DNA of 64,000 bases from JAAXQD01 sp963790095 (GTDB lineage Bacteria; Desulfobacterota; Desulfobacteria; Desulfobacterales; UBA11574): positions 1 to 64,000 of the forward strand of contig CAWBNO010000001.1 of the NCBI GenBank assembly GCA_963790095.1, read 5' to 3'. Of this stretch, positions 9,137 to 16,786 are shown piece by piece (the stretch's first letter is position 1; the number at the start of each line of letters is the position of its first letter). The position numbers were made by a program, and so were the translations under genes. Below the pieces are notes generated by a model. The model searched no databases. It saw only the letters and a list, made by a program, of their open reading frames with translations, and had not been told where the DNA came from.

Positions 9137-10008
9137 GCCGACTGTGGCCCACCGCGGTGTTGTGCCCCACTCCGGCTGACGAACGTGGCTGGAAAAGGCT
9201 GATACCGACGGGAGGACGGCAGCTACGTGGACTGGGCGGCGGTCGTCGCCCACGCCCTTGACTTGCCTTGCGCGAACTACATGCACTGTCCAGTGTGGTC
9301 GGTGGAAGCCAACTGCGCGGGGCTCGGCCAAGGTGGCCGAGACCAACCGGGCGCTGGGATCATCCGGGCCTGAGTGCTGGGAAGGGGACGCCTGGGGCTG
9401 CCTCGAGGTGCCAGAGCGCGATTCACACAGTCGTTCACGCTTCGTCACGGGCGGATGGCTACCGTTACGTCGCCCCAGCCCCGGGCTGGTCCGTTGACGG
9501 ACAAGAGCACGTCTTAGTGGGCGGTGACGACGCCGATGCAGCCACGCCCGACCAAGCTTCGCCGCGGTGCGTCCGCTGGCGGCGGAAGGACTCACCCTGG
9601 CAGGGTCTCCCACCGCGGTCCCGACCACGCCGCAGAGCATGGCTCTGGCCCCCGGCACCGGCCGTGGGCTACAGATCGGGCCCTGGCTGCCGGGGCCTAC
9701 GGCCTTTCTGACCCCGGCCCTCGCCGGCAACTCCTTGTTCGGCCTGCGTGTCGAAACCCGGTTGGGCGATCCGGGGGGTGGTCTTGCCGCCGCGGGCGAC
9801 GCCGGATAGGCCACCTGGAGACCCGCTCATGCCGCGGACTGGGCATAGCGTCGGCATCTCACGCTGCTGAAGGGGGCGCAGCTCGACCACCTTGCCGCTC
9901 AACAGCCGCATGGCGCTCTGGGTCGAGGGGGGACGTGTGGCCGTATCGGTCTGGCGCGCGGCAGGAGCACCATTGCAGCAGTAGGCCCGATGGGGAGGAG
10001 TCCACAGG
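9137..10008. other. 872-bp stretch without a convincing gene
   Basis: Open frames occur on both strands, as expected in GC-rich DNA, but none has a recognisable domain or steady codon bias. A GGAGGAG ribosome binding site for the following membrane protein lies at its right end, near 9995. A decayed gene cannot be excluded. Confidence 0.5.
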
Positions 10009-10485
10009 TTGTCCGGCCCCGCACGAAGTAACGCCCGGGCAGGTCCTCGATGGGCGGTGATCACCGTGTGGGGGGTCGTCAACGCGGTCAACCTGCTGCA
10101 GTCGGTGGGGTTCGCGACCCGACCCGTGGCGCCGGAGGTCAACGAGGTGGCCGGCTGGGTCATGGTGGCCCTGGCGATCCCGGCGACGGCGGCCCTGGTG
10201 GGCTTCGTTCGGGCCGGCAGCGGTTGGCGTCTGATCGTCGGGCCGGCGGTCTACGACCTGTTCATCGGGTTCATGCTGGTCGTCGAGGACTGGCTGGCTA
10301 TCGAGTTCCGCGATCCCCGCCGCCCGGAGATCCTGATCCCCTACCTGGTCCTGTTCTTCGGCAGCATCGTGCTGATGGGCGCGCCGATGCTGCGCATCGA
10401 CAAGCGGCTCTGGGCGGTCACCGCGGCCACGTCCGTGCTCCTGCTCGGATCGATGTTCTGGGCCCTGAGCCTCGGGGTCGGGTGA
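10009..10485 (+). CDS. Conserved actinobacterial membrane protein
   Basis: 158 residues from a TTG start placed eight bases after GGAGGAG. Four hydrophobic helices are visible, around 17-38, 45-66, 80-97 and 108-126, with a fifth near the C-terminus (VTAATSVLLLGSMFWAL). The loop EFRDPRRPEILIPYLVLFFGS is strongly amphipathic. It resembles small uncharacterised actinobacterial membrane proteins. No catalytic motif is visible and no function is assigned. Confidence 0.7.
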   Translation: MSGPARSNARAGPRWAVITVWGVVNAVNLLQSVGFATRPVAPEVNEVAGWVMVALAIPATAALVGFVRAGSGWRLIVGPAVYDLFIGFMLVVEDWLAIEFRDPRRPEILIPYLVLFFGSIVLMGAPMLRIDKRLWAVTAATSVLLLGSMFWALSLGVG

Positions 10486-10676
10486 CCCCGACCCCACGAC
10501 ACCACCTCACGGCGGCGCGGAAGGCCTACGGGGCACATCACACGAGCCGTGTCATGCGTCGTTCTCGTCTCGGCGCGCTGTCATTCGTACCCCGTAGGCG
10601 CCCAGCCCGCGGCCAAAGGGGGCACGGCCGCGCGCTCTTGCGCGGGGTCTTGACCTCAGCCGGAGGCGGTGGCTGC

Positions 10677-10886
10677 CTACGTCCGGAGGAGCATGTAGGC
10701 CAGACCCACGACGATCGACAGGATGGTGAGTACGAGGTAGCTGAACGCGGGGGTACGTAGGAAAGCCGCCCAGTCGACCTGGTTGCCGGTCTTGCCGCGC
10801 CTAGCGACTCGTTCTCCACCCCTCACGGTAGTTGCGGGGGCCGGGTCTGGGTAGGGCTGTCCGGCAGGCGTACGTGGGCGGGTCAT
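10677..10886 (-). CDS. Small single-pass membrane protein
   Basis: 69 residues if it starts at ATG 10886. The N-terminal half is Pro/Arg-rich and hydrophilic (TRPRTPAGQPYPDPAPA). The C-terminus is one hydrophobic helix (FSYLVLTILSIVVGLAYMLL). It is close in size and layout to the next small gene, which lies divergently. No family was recognised and no strong ribosome binding site was found, so this is a tentative gene. Confidence 0.45.
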   Translation of the reverse strand: MTRPRTPAGQPYPDPAPATTVRGGERVARRGKTGNQVDWAAFLRTPAFSYLVLTILSIVVGLAYMLLRT

Positions 10887-11139
10887 CGGAAGGCGAAGAC
10901 CATGTCGCTCAACTGCCGGCCGTGGGTGTCGTGGTACTCGGTGACCGGTGTTGACCATGGCACGGGGGAACCCGTCGACAAGCGCTTCCCCACGTTAATG
11001 GTTGGCGAGCGAGCGCTCTCTCGACAGCGAGGGCTGCGGGCAGGCGCGCTATAGCGGGCAGCCCGCGCCTACCCGAACGGCGGCAACGGGACCGCCCGGC
11101 CCCGGAGGGCGCGCTACGCAGCGGATTTCCGCCCCAGTG

Positions 11140-11277
11140 ATGCGCGGATACGAGAAACGTGAACGCTGGGCTGAGCAGCACCCGAGCCCGACGTTCATCC
11201 TTGTCGCGTTGACCGTCGTGGTGGTCCTGGTCACCTTGGCCTACGCCGCGCTCACGGTTCTGCGGGCCGCTTGGTAG
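11140..11277 (+). CDS. Small single-pass membrane protein
   Basis: 45 residues from ATG 11140. A charged N-terminus (RGYEKRERWAEQHP) leads to one strongly hydrophobic helix (TFILVALTVVVVLVTLAYAAL). The open frame extends upstream, but that part looks non-coding. The charge-then-helix layout resembles the other small membrane proteins nearby. No function is assigned. Confidence 0.42.
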   Translation: MRGYEKRERWAEQHPSPTFILVALTVVVVLVTLAYAALTVLRAAW

Positions 11278-11314
11278 AACGCGGCGATGCACGCGGTCGT
11301 GGGTGGTCCGGTCC

Positions 11315-11569
11315 TTACTCGGGTCGATGACCCTTCCGTGAGCGCCGCACGGCGTCGACGATCGCCAGGAGGATGCCAACTAGGAAGAAGGCATACCCAA
11401 CGACCCTCTCCTCTGCGAAGACGATCCCGCACACCACGCAGGTCAGGGCCAGGGCCGCCAGCGGCGTCAGCCGCCTCTCGCCGCCACCCCGCCACACAAC
11501 GAGGAACAGGACCGCGAGGACAGCCAGAACCCCAACGGCAATCGCGACATACGCAGCGCTCGCGCTCAT
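11315..11569 (-). CDS. Small membrane protein with three helices
   Basis: 84 residues from ATG 11569. Hydrophobic segments are SAAYVAIAVGVLAVLAVLFL, LTPLAALALTCVVCGIVF and VVGYAFFLVGILLAIVDAV, followed by a basic C-terminal tail (RRSRKGHR). The steady hydrophobic pattern argues for a real gene. The family was not recognised and the ribosome binding site is weak. Confidence 0.5.
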   Translation of the reverse strand: MSASAAYVAIAVGVLAVLAVLFLVVWRGGGERRLTPLAALALTCVVCGIVFAEERVVGYAFFLVGILLAIVDAVRRSRKGHRPE

Positions 11570-11966
11570 CCAAGGGTCATCCCAATCACCCCTCGCGAGA
11601 GTCAGGCCCCTCACTTGTCACGCTATGTCCCTACGCCCAGGACCCGGCAGAGGCCTACGTCCCGAGTCGGAACCCTCGCCTGGGGCGCCGCAGGGCAACG
11701 TCTCAAGCCTGTTCGAGCGTCCCGCAAGACCCGTCCCGCACGATCACCGCCCGGCCGGTGCGAAATGGCCCAGTTGGGTCCGCTGCAAGCCTTGTCCATC
11801 TGGAAATGCCTGCCCCTGGGTGCGCGACAGGCGGAAGGGGGCGCCCGAACCCAGCAGGGTCAAGACGGCGCTTCTCGCGCCGCGTCGATAGTCCTGGGTT
11901 CGGGGCCGTCGATGCGCGCCAGTCGGCTATGGCCGGTCGATGCGCCCGGGGGACTCGCGAGTCAGG
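11570..11966. other. 397-bp stretch without a convincing gene
   Basis: A long plus-strand open frame crosses this stretch, but it is Arg/Pro/Ser-rich in a way typical of shadow frames in GC-rich DNA and shows no domain. I see no clear regulatory element. Confidence 0.45.
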
Positions 11967-12476
11967 CTACTCGTCGAGCATGGCCATGGTTGTGCTGTTC
12001 GAGATCAACAGCTGGCCATCGACCTCGACGATGTCGTAGGTGATCACGAACTCGACCCCGGACGGTTCGTAGTTACCCGCCGAGTCCCGGTCCGTGATAC
12101 GGACGACGTTCGACGCCTCGTAGGGTGCTGAGCTTCCAGCGACGATCACATCGCCGATGGCCTCGAAGCGGCTCGGCTCGTGGGTTGTCACGGCCGCGCC
12201 GATCTGGTCACCGGTGATACCCGACGGGTAGAGGAAACTGGTGTGCGTGGCGTCGTCGGTCATCAGGGCCATGACGGCCTGTCCGTCACCGGCGTCCCAG
12301 GCGGCCACGTAGTCGCGCACCAGAGCATCAACTTCGGCATTCATCGGTTTCGGCGAGAACAGCAGGAAGCCAACCCCGATGCCCGCCGCCACCCCGACCA
12401 GTGCGGCGACCAGCGCCGCGACCCAACCTGCCACGCCACGGCTCTTGGTCATTTCCTGTGTTGAGTGGGTAGTCAT
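11967..12476 (-). CDS. Membrane-anchored NTF2/SnoaL-like protein
   Basis: 169 residues, with a strong GGAGGTGATC ribosome binding site before ATG 12476. A single N-terminal transmembrane helix (about 17-40, VAALVAALVGVAAGIGVGFL) is followed by a 125-residue NTF2-like fold: VDALVRDYVAAWDAGDGQAV is the typical first helix with the alpha/beta cone start, and GVEFVITYDIVEVDGQLLIS the final strands. The soluble domain probably lies outside the membrane. Proteins of this design are common in actinobacteria, often with unknown ligands. No catalytic residues are evident. Confidence 0.75.
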   Translation of the reverse strand: MTTHSTQEMTKSRGVAGWVAALVAALVGVAAGIGVGFLLFSPKPMNAEVDALVRDYVAAWDAGDGQAVMALMTDDATHTSFLYPSGITGDQIGAAVTTHEPSRFEAIGDVIVAGSSAPYEASNVVRITDRDSAGNYEPSGVEFVITYDIVEVDGQLLISNSTTMAMLDE

Positions 12477-12665
12477 GGACGATCACCTCCACCACCCCAT
12501 AGCCCCTCCTCGGGACTCACCTCCACCGTACGCACATCAGGGTGGGCACTCGAAGAGTCGGACGTCCTCTCGGGTCGATGCCCGCTTCCCGCAAGGGCGC
12601 GTCCGGTAGTCGCCGTGGAGCGGTCGCACTGGGCGGTGCTGCCCTCCCCCAACACGCCCGACAGG

Positions 12666-13020
12666 CGGCAGAAGGCAGCGCCGCTGACCGGGACGGTACG
12701 CGGCAGAAGGCAGCGCCGCTGACCGGGACGGTACGCGGCAGAAGGCAGCGCCGCTGACCGGGACGGTACGCGGCAGAAGGCAGCGCCGCTGACCGGGACG
12801 GTACGCGGCAGAAGGCAGCGCCGCTGACCGGGACGGTACGCGGCAGAAGGCAGCGCCGCTGACCGGGACGGTACGCGGCAGAAGGCAGCGCCGCTGACCG
12901 GGACGGTACGCGGCAGAAGGCAGCGCCGCTGACCGGGACGGTACGCGGCAGAAGGCAGCGCCGCTGACCGGGACGGTACGCGGCAGAAGGCAGCGCCGCT
13001 GACCGGGACGGTACGCGGCA
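12666..13020. repeat. Tandem repeat, ten perfect copies of a 35-bp unit
   Basis: Copies begin at 12666, 12701, 12736, 12771, 12806, 12841, 12876, 12911, 12946 and 12981; five bases of an eleventh copy start at 13016. All ten look identical. Each unit holds two short inverted repeats (CAGCG-C-CGCTG and ACCG-GGA-CGGT). Because 35 is not a multiple of three, every frame stays open across the array, which creates false repetitive proteins. It lies between the divergent NTF2-like and acetoacetate-decarboxylase-like genes. Confidence 0.97.
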
Positions 13021-13307
13021 ATGTGACGCGACCCCGCTCGTCGGCATCTTGTGCTATCTCGATCCCGTTTCCGGTGAGGTGGCCCCTTGGCCGAGCTCCG
13101 CACTGGTGGCGTTCACCGTCGAGTGCGGTGTAGTGCCAGCCTCTGGGACGTAGGACCGTTGCGGTCCTGTCGCCCTGGGGGGTAGACAGGAAGCGGGCTG
13201 AGGTGGAGTCCGACCCCCTAGGGGTGTGTTCGACATGGCTCTTCGGGGGTCTTCTAGCGCCTCGGATCCCGCGACGGAGGGGCGGATCCTCCGAGGAGGT
13301 GAGGGGG

Positions 13308-14204
13308 ATGCAGTACGTACATTCGAAGAAGGAACTCCTGCGGTGGGGCCGCACTGGTGCCTTCCTAGGCCGGTTCCCGGGCGCGGAGATGCTGACAGTC
13401 GTGGCGCGCACGGACCCCGCGGTGGCAGCCGCCGTGCTGCCCAAGCCGCTACGGGCGCCCCAGGAGGCAGTGATCACCGCATTCGTGGCCCGCTACCCGC
13501 AGACAAACTTCGGGGTCGACTACAACGAGGGAGCCTTGTTCGTGGGCGCGGAGTACCGCGGCGAGCAGGGCCTCTACTGTCTGGCGATGCCCGTCGACGA
13601 TGACCTCGCGATGCTTCTGGGCAGGGAGGTCCAGGGCTTCCCCAAGAAGATGGCCGATCAGATCAGCCTGGACCGTGATGGGTCCCGACTGATCGGCAGC
13701 GTCGTTCGTCACGGGGTGGAGATCCTGCACATCGAGGGCGACGCCGACAAGGAGATCAACCCGCAGCCCCAGTGGGGTGCCCGCGAGGTCCGGGATCTGC
13801 AGGGTCAGCCGGCGCAGGCAATCACGTCGTTCCTGTTCAAGTACACGCCCGCGGCCCACGGGGGCATGTTCGCGCACCTCCCGCAGTTCGTGCGGCAGGT
13901 CACGCTGGTCAGTGCCCGGGAGGGGACCATCGAGGGGGTTCAAGGGGCGAAGATCGAGTTGGCTTCATCCCCGGTCGACCCGCTCGGGGAGATCCCCGCC
14001 CACGACATCATCAGCGCCAGCTACGGCACCTACGACAACACGATGCTGCCCGGCAAGGTCGTGCGCCGTGTCTACAACCCGCTGGCCTTCATGCCGTACG
14101 CCATGTTCAAGAACGATCTATTCGCCCACGTCGACCCCAATACCCTTCCCGACCTCACCCGCGCGGAACGCCGCCGACAACGACGCGACCTCGCCAAGTA
14201 CTGA
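13308..14204 (+). CDS. Acetoacetate decarboxylase family protein
   Basis: 298 residues from ATG 13308 with GAGGAGGTGA just upstream. The family signature LLGREVQGFPKKMADQ contains the Lys pair; the first Lys corresponds to the Schiff-base lysine of acetoacetate decarboxylase. The acidic and hydrophobic pocket motifs (NFGVDYNEGALFVGAEYRG) fit the ADC fold. Members act on 2-oxo or beta-keto acids or related carbonyl compounds, and many are uncharacterised. The C-terminus is basic (ERRRQRRDLAKY). The tandem repeat array lies about 290 bases upstream. Confidence 0.85.
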   Translation: MQYVHSKKELLRWGRTGAFLGRFPGAEMLTVVARTDPAVAAAVLPKPLRAPQEAVITAFVARYPQTNFGVDYNEGALFVGAEYRGEQGLYCLAMPVDDDLAMLLGREVQGFPKKMADQISLDRDGSRLIGSVVRHGVEILHIEGDADKEINPQPQWGAREVRDLQGQPAQAITSFLFKYTPAAHGGMFAHLPQFVRQVTLVSAREGTIEGVQGAKIELASSPVDPLGEIPAHDIISASYGTYDNTMLPGKVVRRVYNPLAFMPYAMFKNDLFAHVDPNTLPDLTRAERRRQRRDLAKY

Positions 14205-14459
14205 CCACCCAGGGACTGCGCCGCAACACCTGGCGATGCCCCCAGAGTGTCTGTGGCGGTCTGAGGGCACTTGTGACAGCAGCCAAGCGCGTCCCGTGAC
14301 CGTGCGTCCGCAGGCGGCGATATGCAGCACCTCGCTCGCGACCGAACTACTCGGGACGTGGATCCGTCTGTGGGATCAGCCGAAGAGCGGTACTGCGGCG
14401 AGCCACCTCGCCCCTGGGCGCCACCGCGCAGGACCATCCTGGTGGCATGTATAGCCGCC

Positions 14460-15029
14460 TCATAAGGCATACCCCCGGCCGCATTGACCACGCAGATGAG
14501 GCCATCCTAACCTTGCAGCCAACTGGTGCGGCCCGCGGTTGGCCCTTGGGTGGTTGTGGAGGTCGCGCTTGATGAGGACCCCGACGGGGAGGCCCTGCCG
14601 GTGGGCGGTGTTCAACGCCGCGGACAGGGTGGCGTGGACCCGGGCCAGGGTGGCCGGTGTCATCCCACCGGCCAGCAGCTGATGGTGGGCACGTTGAAGG
14701 TGCTCCTGGCGCAGCGCGGCCAATGGCTCGTCGCCGAGCAGCGGGATCAGGTACTTCTCGATGTGCGCGCGGTAGCTCGCGGCGGTGGAGGGCCGGATCG
14801 CGGCCCGACCGGCCAACCATGACTGCAGGTACTCACCGACCAGTGGGCCGTCCCTGCGGGCATTGCGGTGGGTGGCCATCTGGGCCGCCCACACCCTCGC
14901 CTCACGTCGGGTGGGGAACGCCCGGGTCAGCTGCTTGTGTGGCTGCCCGGGTAGGGCGACGTCGATGCCGGCGTACCAGCGTTGTGTGTTCGAGCCGCGC
15001 AGATCGCGGCAATAGATATGACCGGACAA
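14460..15029 (-). pseudogene. Tyrosine recombinase (phage-type integrase), truncated
   Basis: 189 residues from a TTG start preceded by GGAAGGAAG. The N-terminal arm-binding region (RWYAGIDVALPG, AFPTRREARVWAAQM) and the SAM-like core-binding domain (VGEYLQSWLAG, RPSTAASYRAHIEKYLIPLLG, ATLSAALNTAHRQGL) are clear. The protein then departs from the family and ends before any of the catalytic domain, so the R-H-R-Y residues are absent. It is a remnant of an integrated element. No partner phage genes remain. A hairpin leader precedes it. Confidence 0.72.
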
Positions 15030-15080
15030 GGGACTTCCTTCCTGAAATGACGAACGCCCCGGACCAATCGGTCCAGGGCG
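15030..15080 (-). promoter_or_regulatory. Structured leader of the integrase remnant
   Basis: On the minus strand, hairpin 15080-15055 (CGCCCTGGACC / GGTCCGGGGCG) is directly followed by TTCGTCATTTCAGGAAGGA and then the TTG start, 25 bases after the hairpin. The same arrangement precedes the gene at 15518, with a different stem sequence. Confidence 0.6.
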
Positions 15081-15098
15081 CGAAATGGCATTGGTTGT

Positions 15099-15518
15099 TC
15101 AGCAGATGGTGAATGCGGTAGCGATCCATCCCTCCGGCTCGTAGTCCGGATGCAGCCGGCTCAGTGGTGTGAGCCGACGACCAGGTGGACCCCAATGGCC
15201 GTTGGGGCTGTGCGCGCCGGCCTCGAGGCGGACCGCGACGGCCCGGTAGCGCAGGTCCTCACGGATGAGCACCACGAACTCCCACACCGTGGCCGTGTGC
15301 TGCTGGCCGATCACCTTGGCCACGTGCCAGGCCGCGGGGTGGCGGACCTTGCGGTCCGGCCACAGCTGGGCGACCACGGGCAGATCCAGCAGCGGATAGA
15401 TGCGCCTCCATGGGCGGATCCCGCGACGAGCCTCACCAACAACAGTGACCAGGCCGGCCACCCAGACGTGCAGTTGGGGCAGTGAGCGCGCCGGTACTAC
15501 CGGCGCAGGCATCGACAT
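15099..15518 (-). CDS. Rv3235-like protein (tentative)
   Basis: 139 residues from ATG 15518, with AGGAG seven bases upstream. The layout resembles actinobacterial Rv3235-family proteins: a helical first half (LHVWVAGLVTVVGEARRGIRPWRRIYPLL), then strands describing a compact domain (ATVWEFVVLIREDLRYRAVAVRLEAG) and a C-terminal strand (GWIATAFTIC). The family function is unknown. The gene is followed after 18 bases by the leader of the integrase remnant, so the two may be co-transcribed. The family assignment is tentative. Confidence 0.5.
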   Translation of the reverse strand: MSMPAPVVPARSLPQLHVWVAGLVTVVGEARRGIRPWRRIYPLLDLPVVAQLWPDRKVRHPAAWHVAKVIGQQHTATVWEFVVLIREDLRYRAVAVRLEAGAHSPNGHWGPPGRRLTPLSRLHPDYEPEGWIATAFTIC

Positions 15519-15571
15519 GAACAACTCCTTCCAGACATGACGAAGGCCCGCTGCGGACGTCGCAACGGGCC
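15519..15571 (-). promoter_or_regulatory. Structured leader of the Rv3235-like gene
   Basis: On the minus strand, hairpin 15571-15545 (GGCCCG...CGGGCC with one mismatched pair in the extended stem) is directly followed by TTCGTCATGTCTGGAAGGAG and the ATG, 26 bases after the hairpin. It matches the leader at 15030-15080 in its single-stranded part and in spacing. Confidence 0.6.
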
Positions 15572-15584
15572 AGACGACAAGGAA

Positions 15585-15609
15585 GGCCGCCACCGGGATG
15601 GTGGCGGCC
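15585..15609. terminator. Perfect 10-bp GC-rich hairpin
   Basis: GGCCGCCACC, loop GGGAT, GGTGGCGGCC. There is no T-run, which is usual for actinobacterial terminators. It may separate the minus-strand leader from whatever lies upstream. Confidence 0.5.
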
Positions 15610-15722
15610 TCGATAGGTCGATCAGCAGGTCCTCACCCTCGCTCTGGAGAGACCCACGAACCTGCACGCAGCCGGAGAATCGGTTCCCATTCCGGGCACA
15701 GTTCTCCTACCTCGCGTGTCAT

Positions 15723-15735
15723 ATTGTTTAACAAT
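15723..15735. promoter_or_regulatory. Palindrome ATTGTTTAACAAT, possible operator
   Basis: A perfect 13-bp palindrome in an unusually AT-rich island between the divergent genes at 15518 (minus) and 15834 (plus). Such sites often bind small HTH regulators. No regulator gene is next to it. Confidence 0.35.
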
Positions 15736-15833
15736 GCGTCAGCGTGTTCAATCGCGAATATAGTACCCATTGCCCAAGGCTTCCCAAAAGCGTCGAGATG
15801 CAACATTAGACATTGACCGAGAAGAGGATCAAC

Positions 15834-16082
15834 ATGGGCAAGCAATGGCGCGGCGCGGGCGACTCGTCGTTCGGACTGCCGAGGGCCACCTACGAGAAGA
15901 GCCCTGCTGACGAGGGGCGACTCGACCCGCTGTACCGACCGGCATACGGGCTGCACACGGAGCAGATCTGCTACGTGTGCAACGAGGTCATGCCCGTGGG
16001 CACCATGGGCGCGCGTTGGGCGTCCCGCCGTCGACGCTGGCGGCACGGCGACTGCCGCTGGGACCTGATGCCCGTCACATAG
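15834..16082 (+). CDS. Small protein with a CxxC...HxxC motif
   Basis: 82 residues from ATG 15834 with GAGGA upstream. The C-terminal half carries CYVCNEVMP and, after a short basic stretch, RHGDC, which together could bind one zinc ion, as in treble-clef or HNH-related folds. The N-terminus is hydrophilic. No family was recognised. It lies between an AT-rich regulatory island and the Lsr2 gene. Confidence 0.55.
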   Translation: MGKQWRGAGDSSFGLPRATYEKSPADEGRLDPLYRPAYGLHTEQICYVCNEVMPVGTMGARWASRRRRWRHGDCRWDLMPVT

Positions 16083-16187
16083 TCAGCAGTCGTCACGCTG
16101 TGCATTCAATGTGTTACGGAATGAACATTCCTGGCTGGTATACCCGAAGACCAGCGCGAATCCATTTCGAATTGGCGCGGAAATCCG

Positions 16188-16215
16188 TTGACACAACCAC
16201 ACCGGGGCCTACGCT
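16188..16215 (+). promoter_or_regulatory. Sigma70-type promoter of lsr2
   Basis: A -35 box TTGACA (16188-16193), a 16-base spacer and a -10-like TACGCT (16210-16215) lie 43 bases before the lsr2 start, which has AGGAGG at the right distance. Confidence 0.6.
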
Positions 16216-16257
16216 CGTCCTGTCTGAACCAGCATTCCTATCCTCAGGAGGCGAAAC

Positions 16258-16540
16258 ATGACGCGCAGAGTCCAGGTCATCCTGCAGGACGACATCGACG
16301 GCGGCGAACCGGCCCAGACCATCTACTTCGCCGTGGACGGCAAGAACTACGAGATCGACCTGACCGAGCCCCACGCCGCAGAACTACGCGACTGCCTGGC
16401 ACCATGGATCGCCGCCGCACGACGCGCCTCCACGGCGCCGATCCCCAAGCCGCGGTCCAAGCCGAACCGTGCATCGGACACCGTCGACATCCGCCGCTGG
16501 GCCAAAGAGAACAACATCCCGGTCAGCGAACGCGGCCGCA
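16258..16540 (+). CDS. lsr2: Lsr2-type nucleoid protein, cut at the join
   Basis: 94 residues are visible from ATG 16258. The N-terminal dimerisation domain (RRVQVILQDDIDGGE, IYFAVDGKNYEIDLTEPHA) and the start of the C-terminal DNA-binding domain (IRRWAKENNIPVSERGR) are typical of actinobacterial Lsr2, an H-NS-like silencer of AT-rich DNA. After SERGR the reading continues only into antisense HdrA sequence from another genome. About 15 residues of the DNA-binding domain are missing. The gene is probably intact in its true genome. Confidence 0.88.
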
Positions 16541-16548
16541 CAGTCGTT
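16532..16548. other. Join between two unrelated genomes
   Basis: Actinobacterial lsr2 sequence ends and desulfobacterial hdrA sequence (minus strand) begins here. The 8-bp GCGGCCGC (16532-16539), a NotI site, sits at the break. Base composition and codon use change at once. Confidence 0.9.
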
Positions 16549-16698
16549 GGTGGGAAACGTCTTGTCCAGCTGGGCCATCTTGCCGCCGATGCTGGGCAGT
16601 TTCTCCACCAGGTGGACTTTGATTCCCATATCGGCCAGGTCCAGGGCTGCCTGGATTCCGGCAATGCCGCCGCCGACAACCAGTATGTCTTTGCTCAT
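16541..16698 (-). CDS. HdrA-like protein, N-terminal fragment cut at the join
   Basis: The start ATG is at 16698. About 53 residues of a heterodisulfide reductase subunit A are visible: the FAD-binding ILVVGGGIAGIQAALDLADM, then SIGGKMAQLDKTFPTNDC. The sequence breaks right after the NDC motif, just before the site where HdrA has Cys or Sec. It is the last gene of the Hdr operon and a second HdrA paralogue, similar to the one at 18443-21460. The remainder lies in a genome not present in this window. Confidence 0.85.
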
Positions 16699-16786
16699 AA
16701 TCCGTGTCCTTTATACAATCGCTTTGCGATTCTATATAACGCGTCTCTACCGCTTCAAACAATATCCTGTGAATTCTGTCAAAGTA

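Noticed and set aside
9137..10008. Several 80-260 residue open frames on both strands
   Set aside because: They look like shadow frames of GC-rich DNA, with no domain, no ribosome binding site and atypical composition.
12666..13020. CRISPR array
   Set aside because: The copies are head to tail with no spacers between them, and no cas genes are near.
12473..13477. Long open frames through the tandem repeat that would encode repetitive Arg/Pro/Ser proteins
   Set aside because: The 35-bp unit keeps all frames open, and no frame has a ribosome binding site or non-repeat domain. They are artefacts of the repeat.
16532..16539. NotI site as proof of a cloning join
   Set aside because: The site also fits normal codons of Lsr2 (ERGR), so by itself it does not prove how the join arose.
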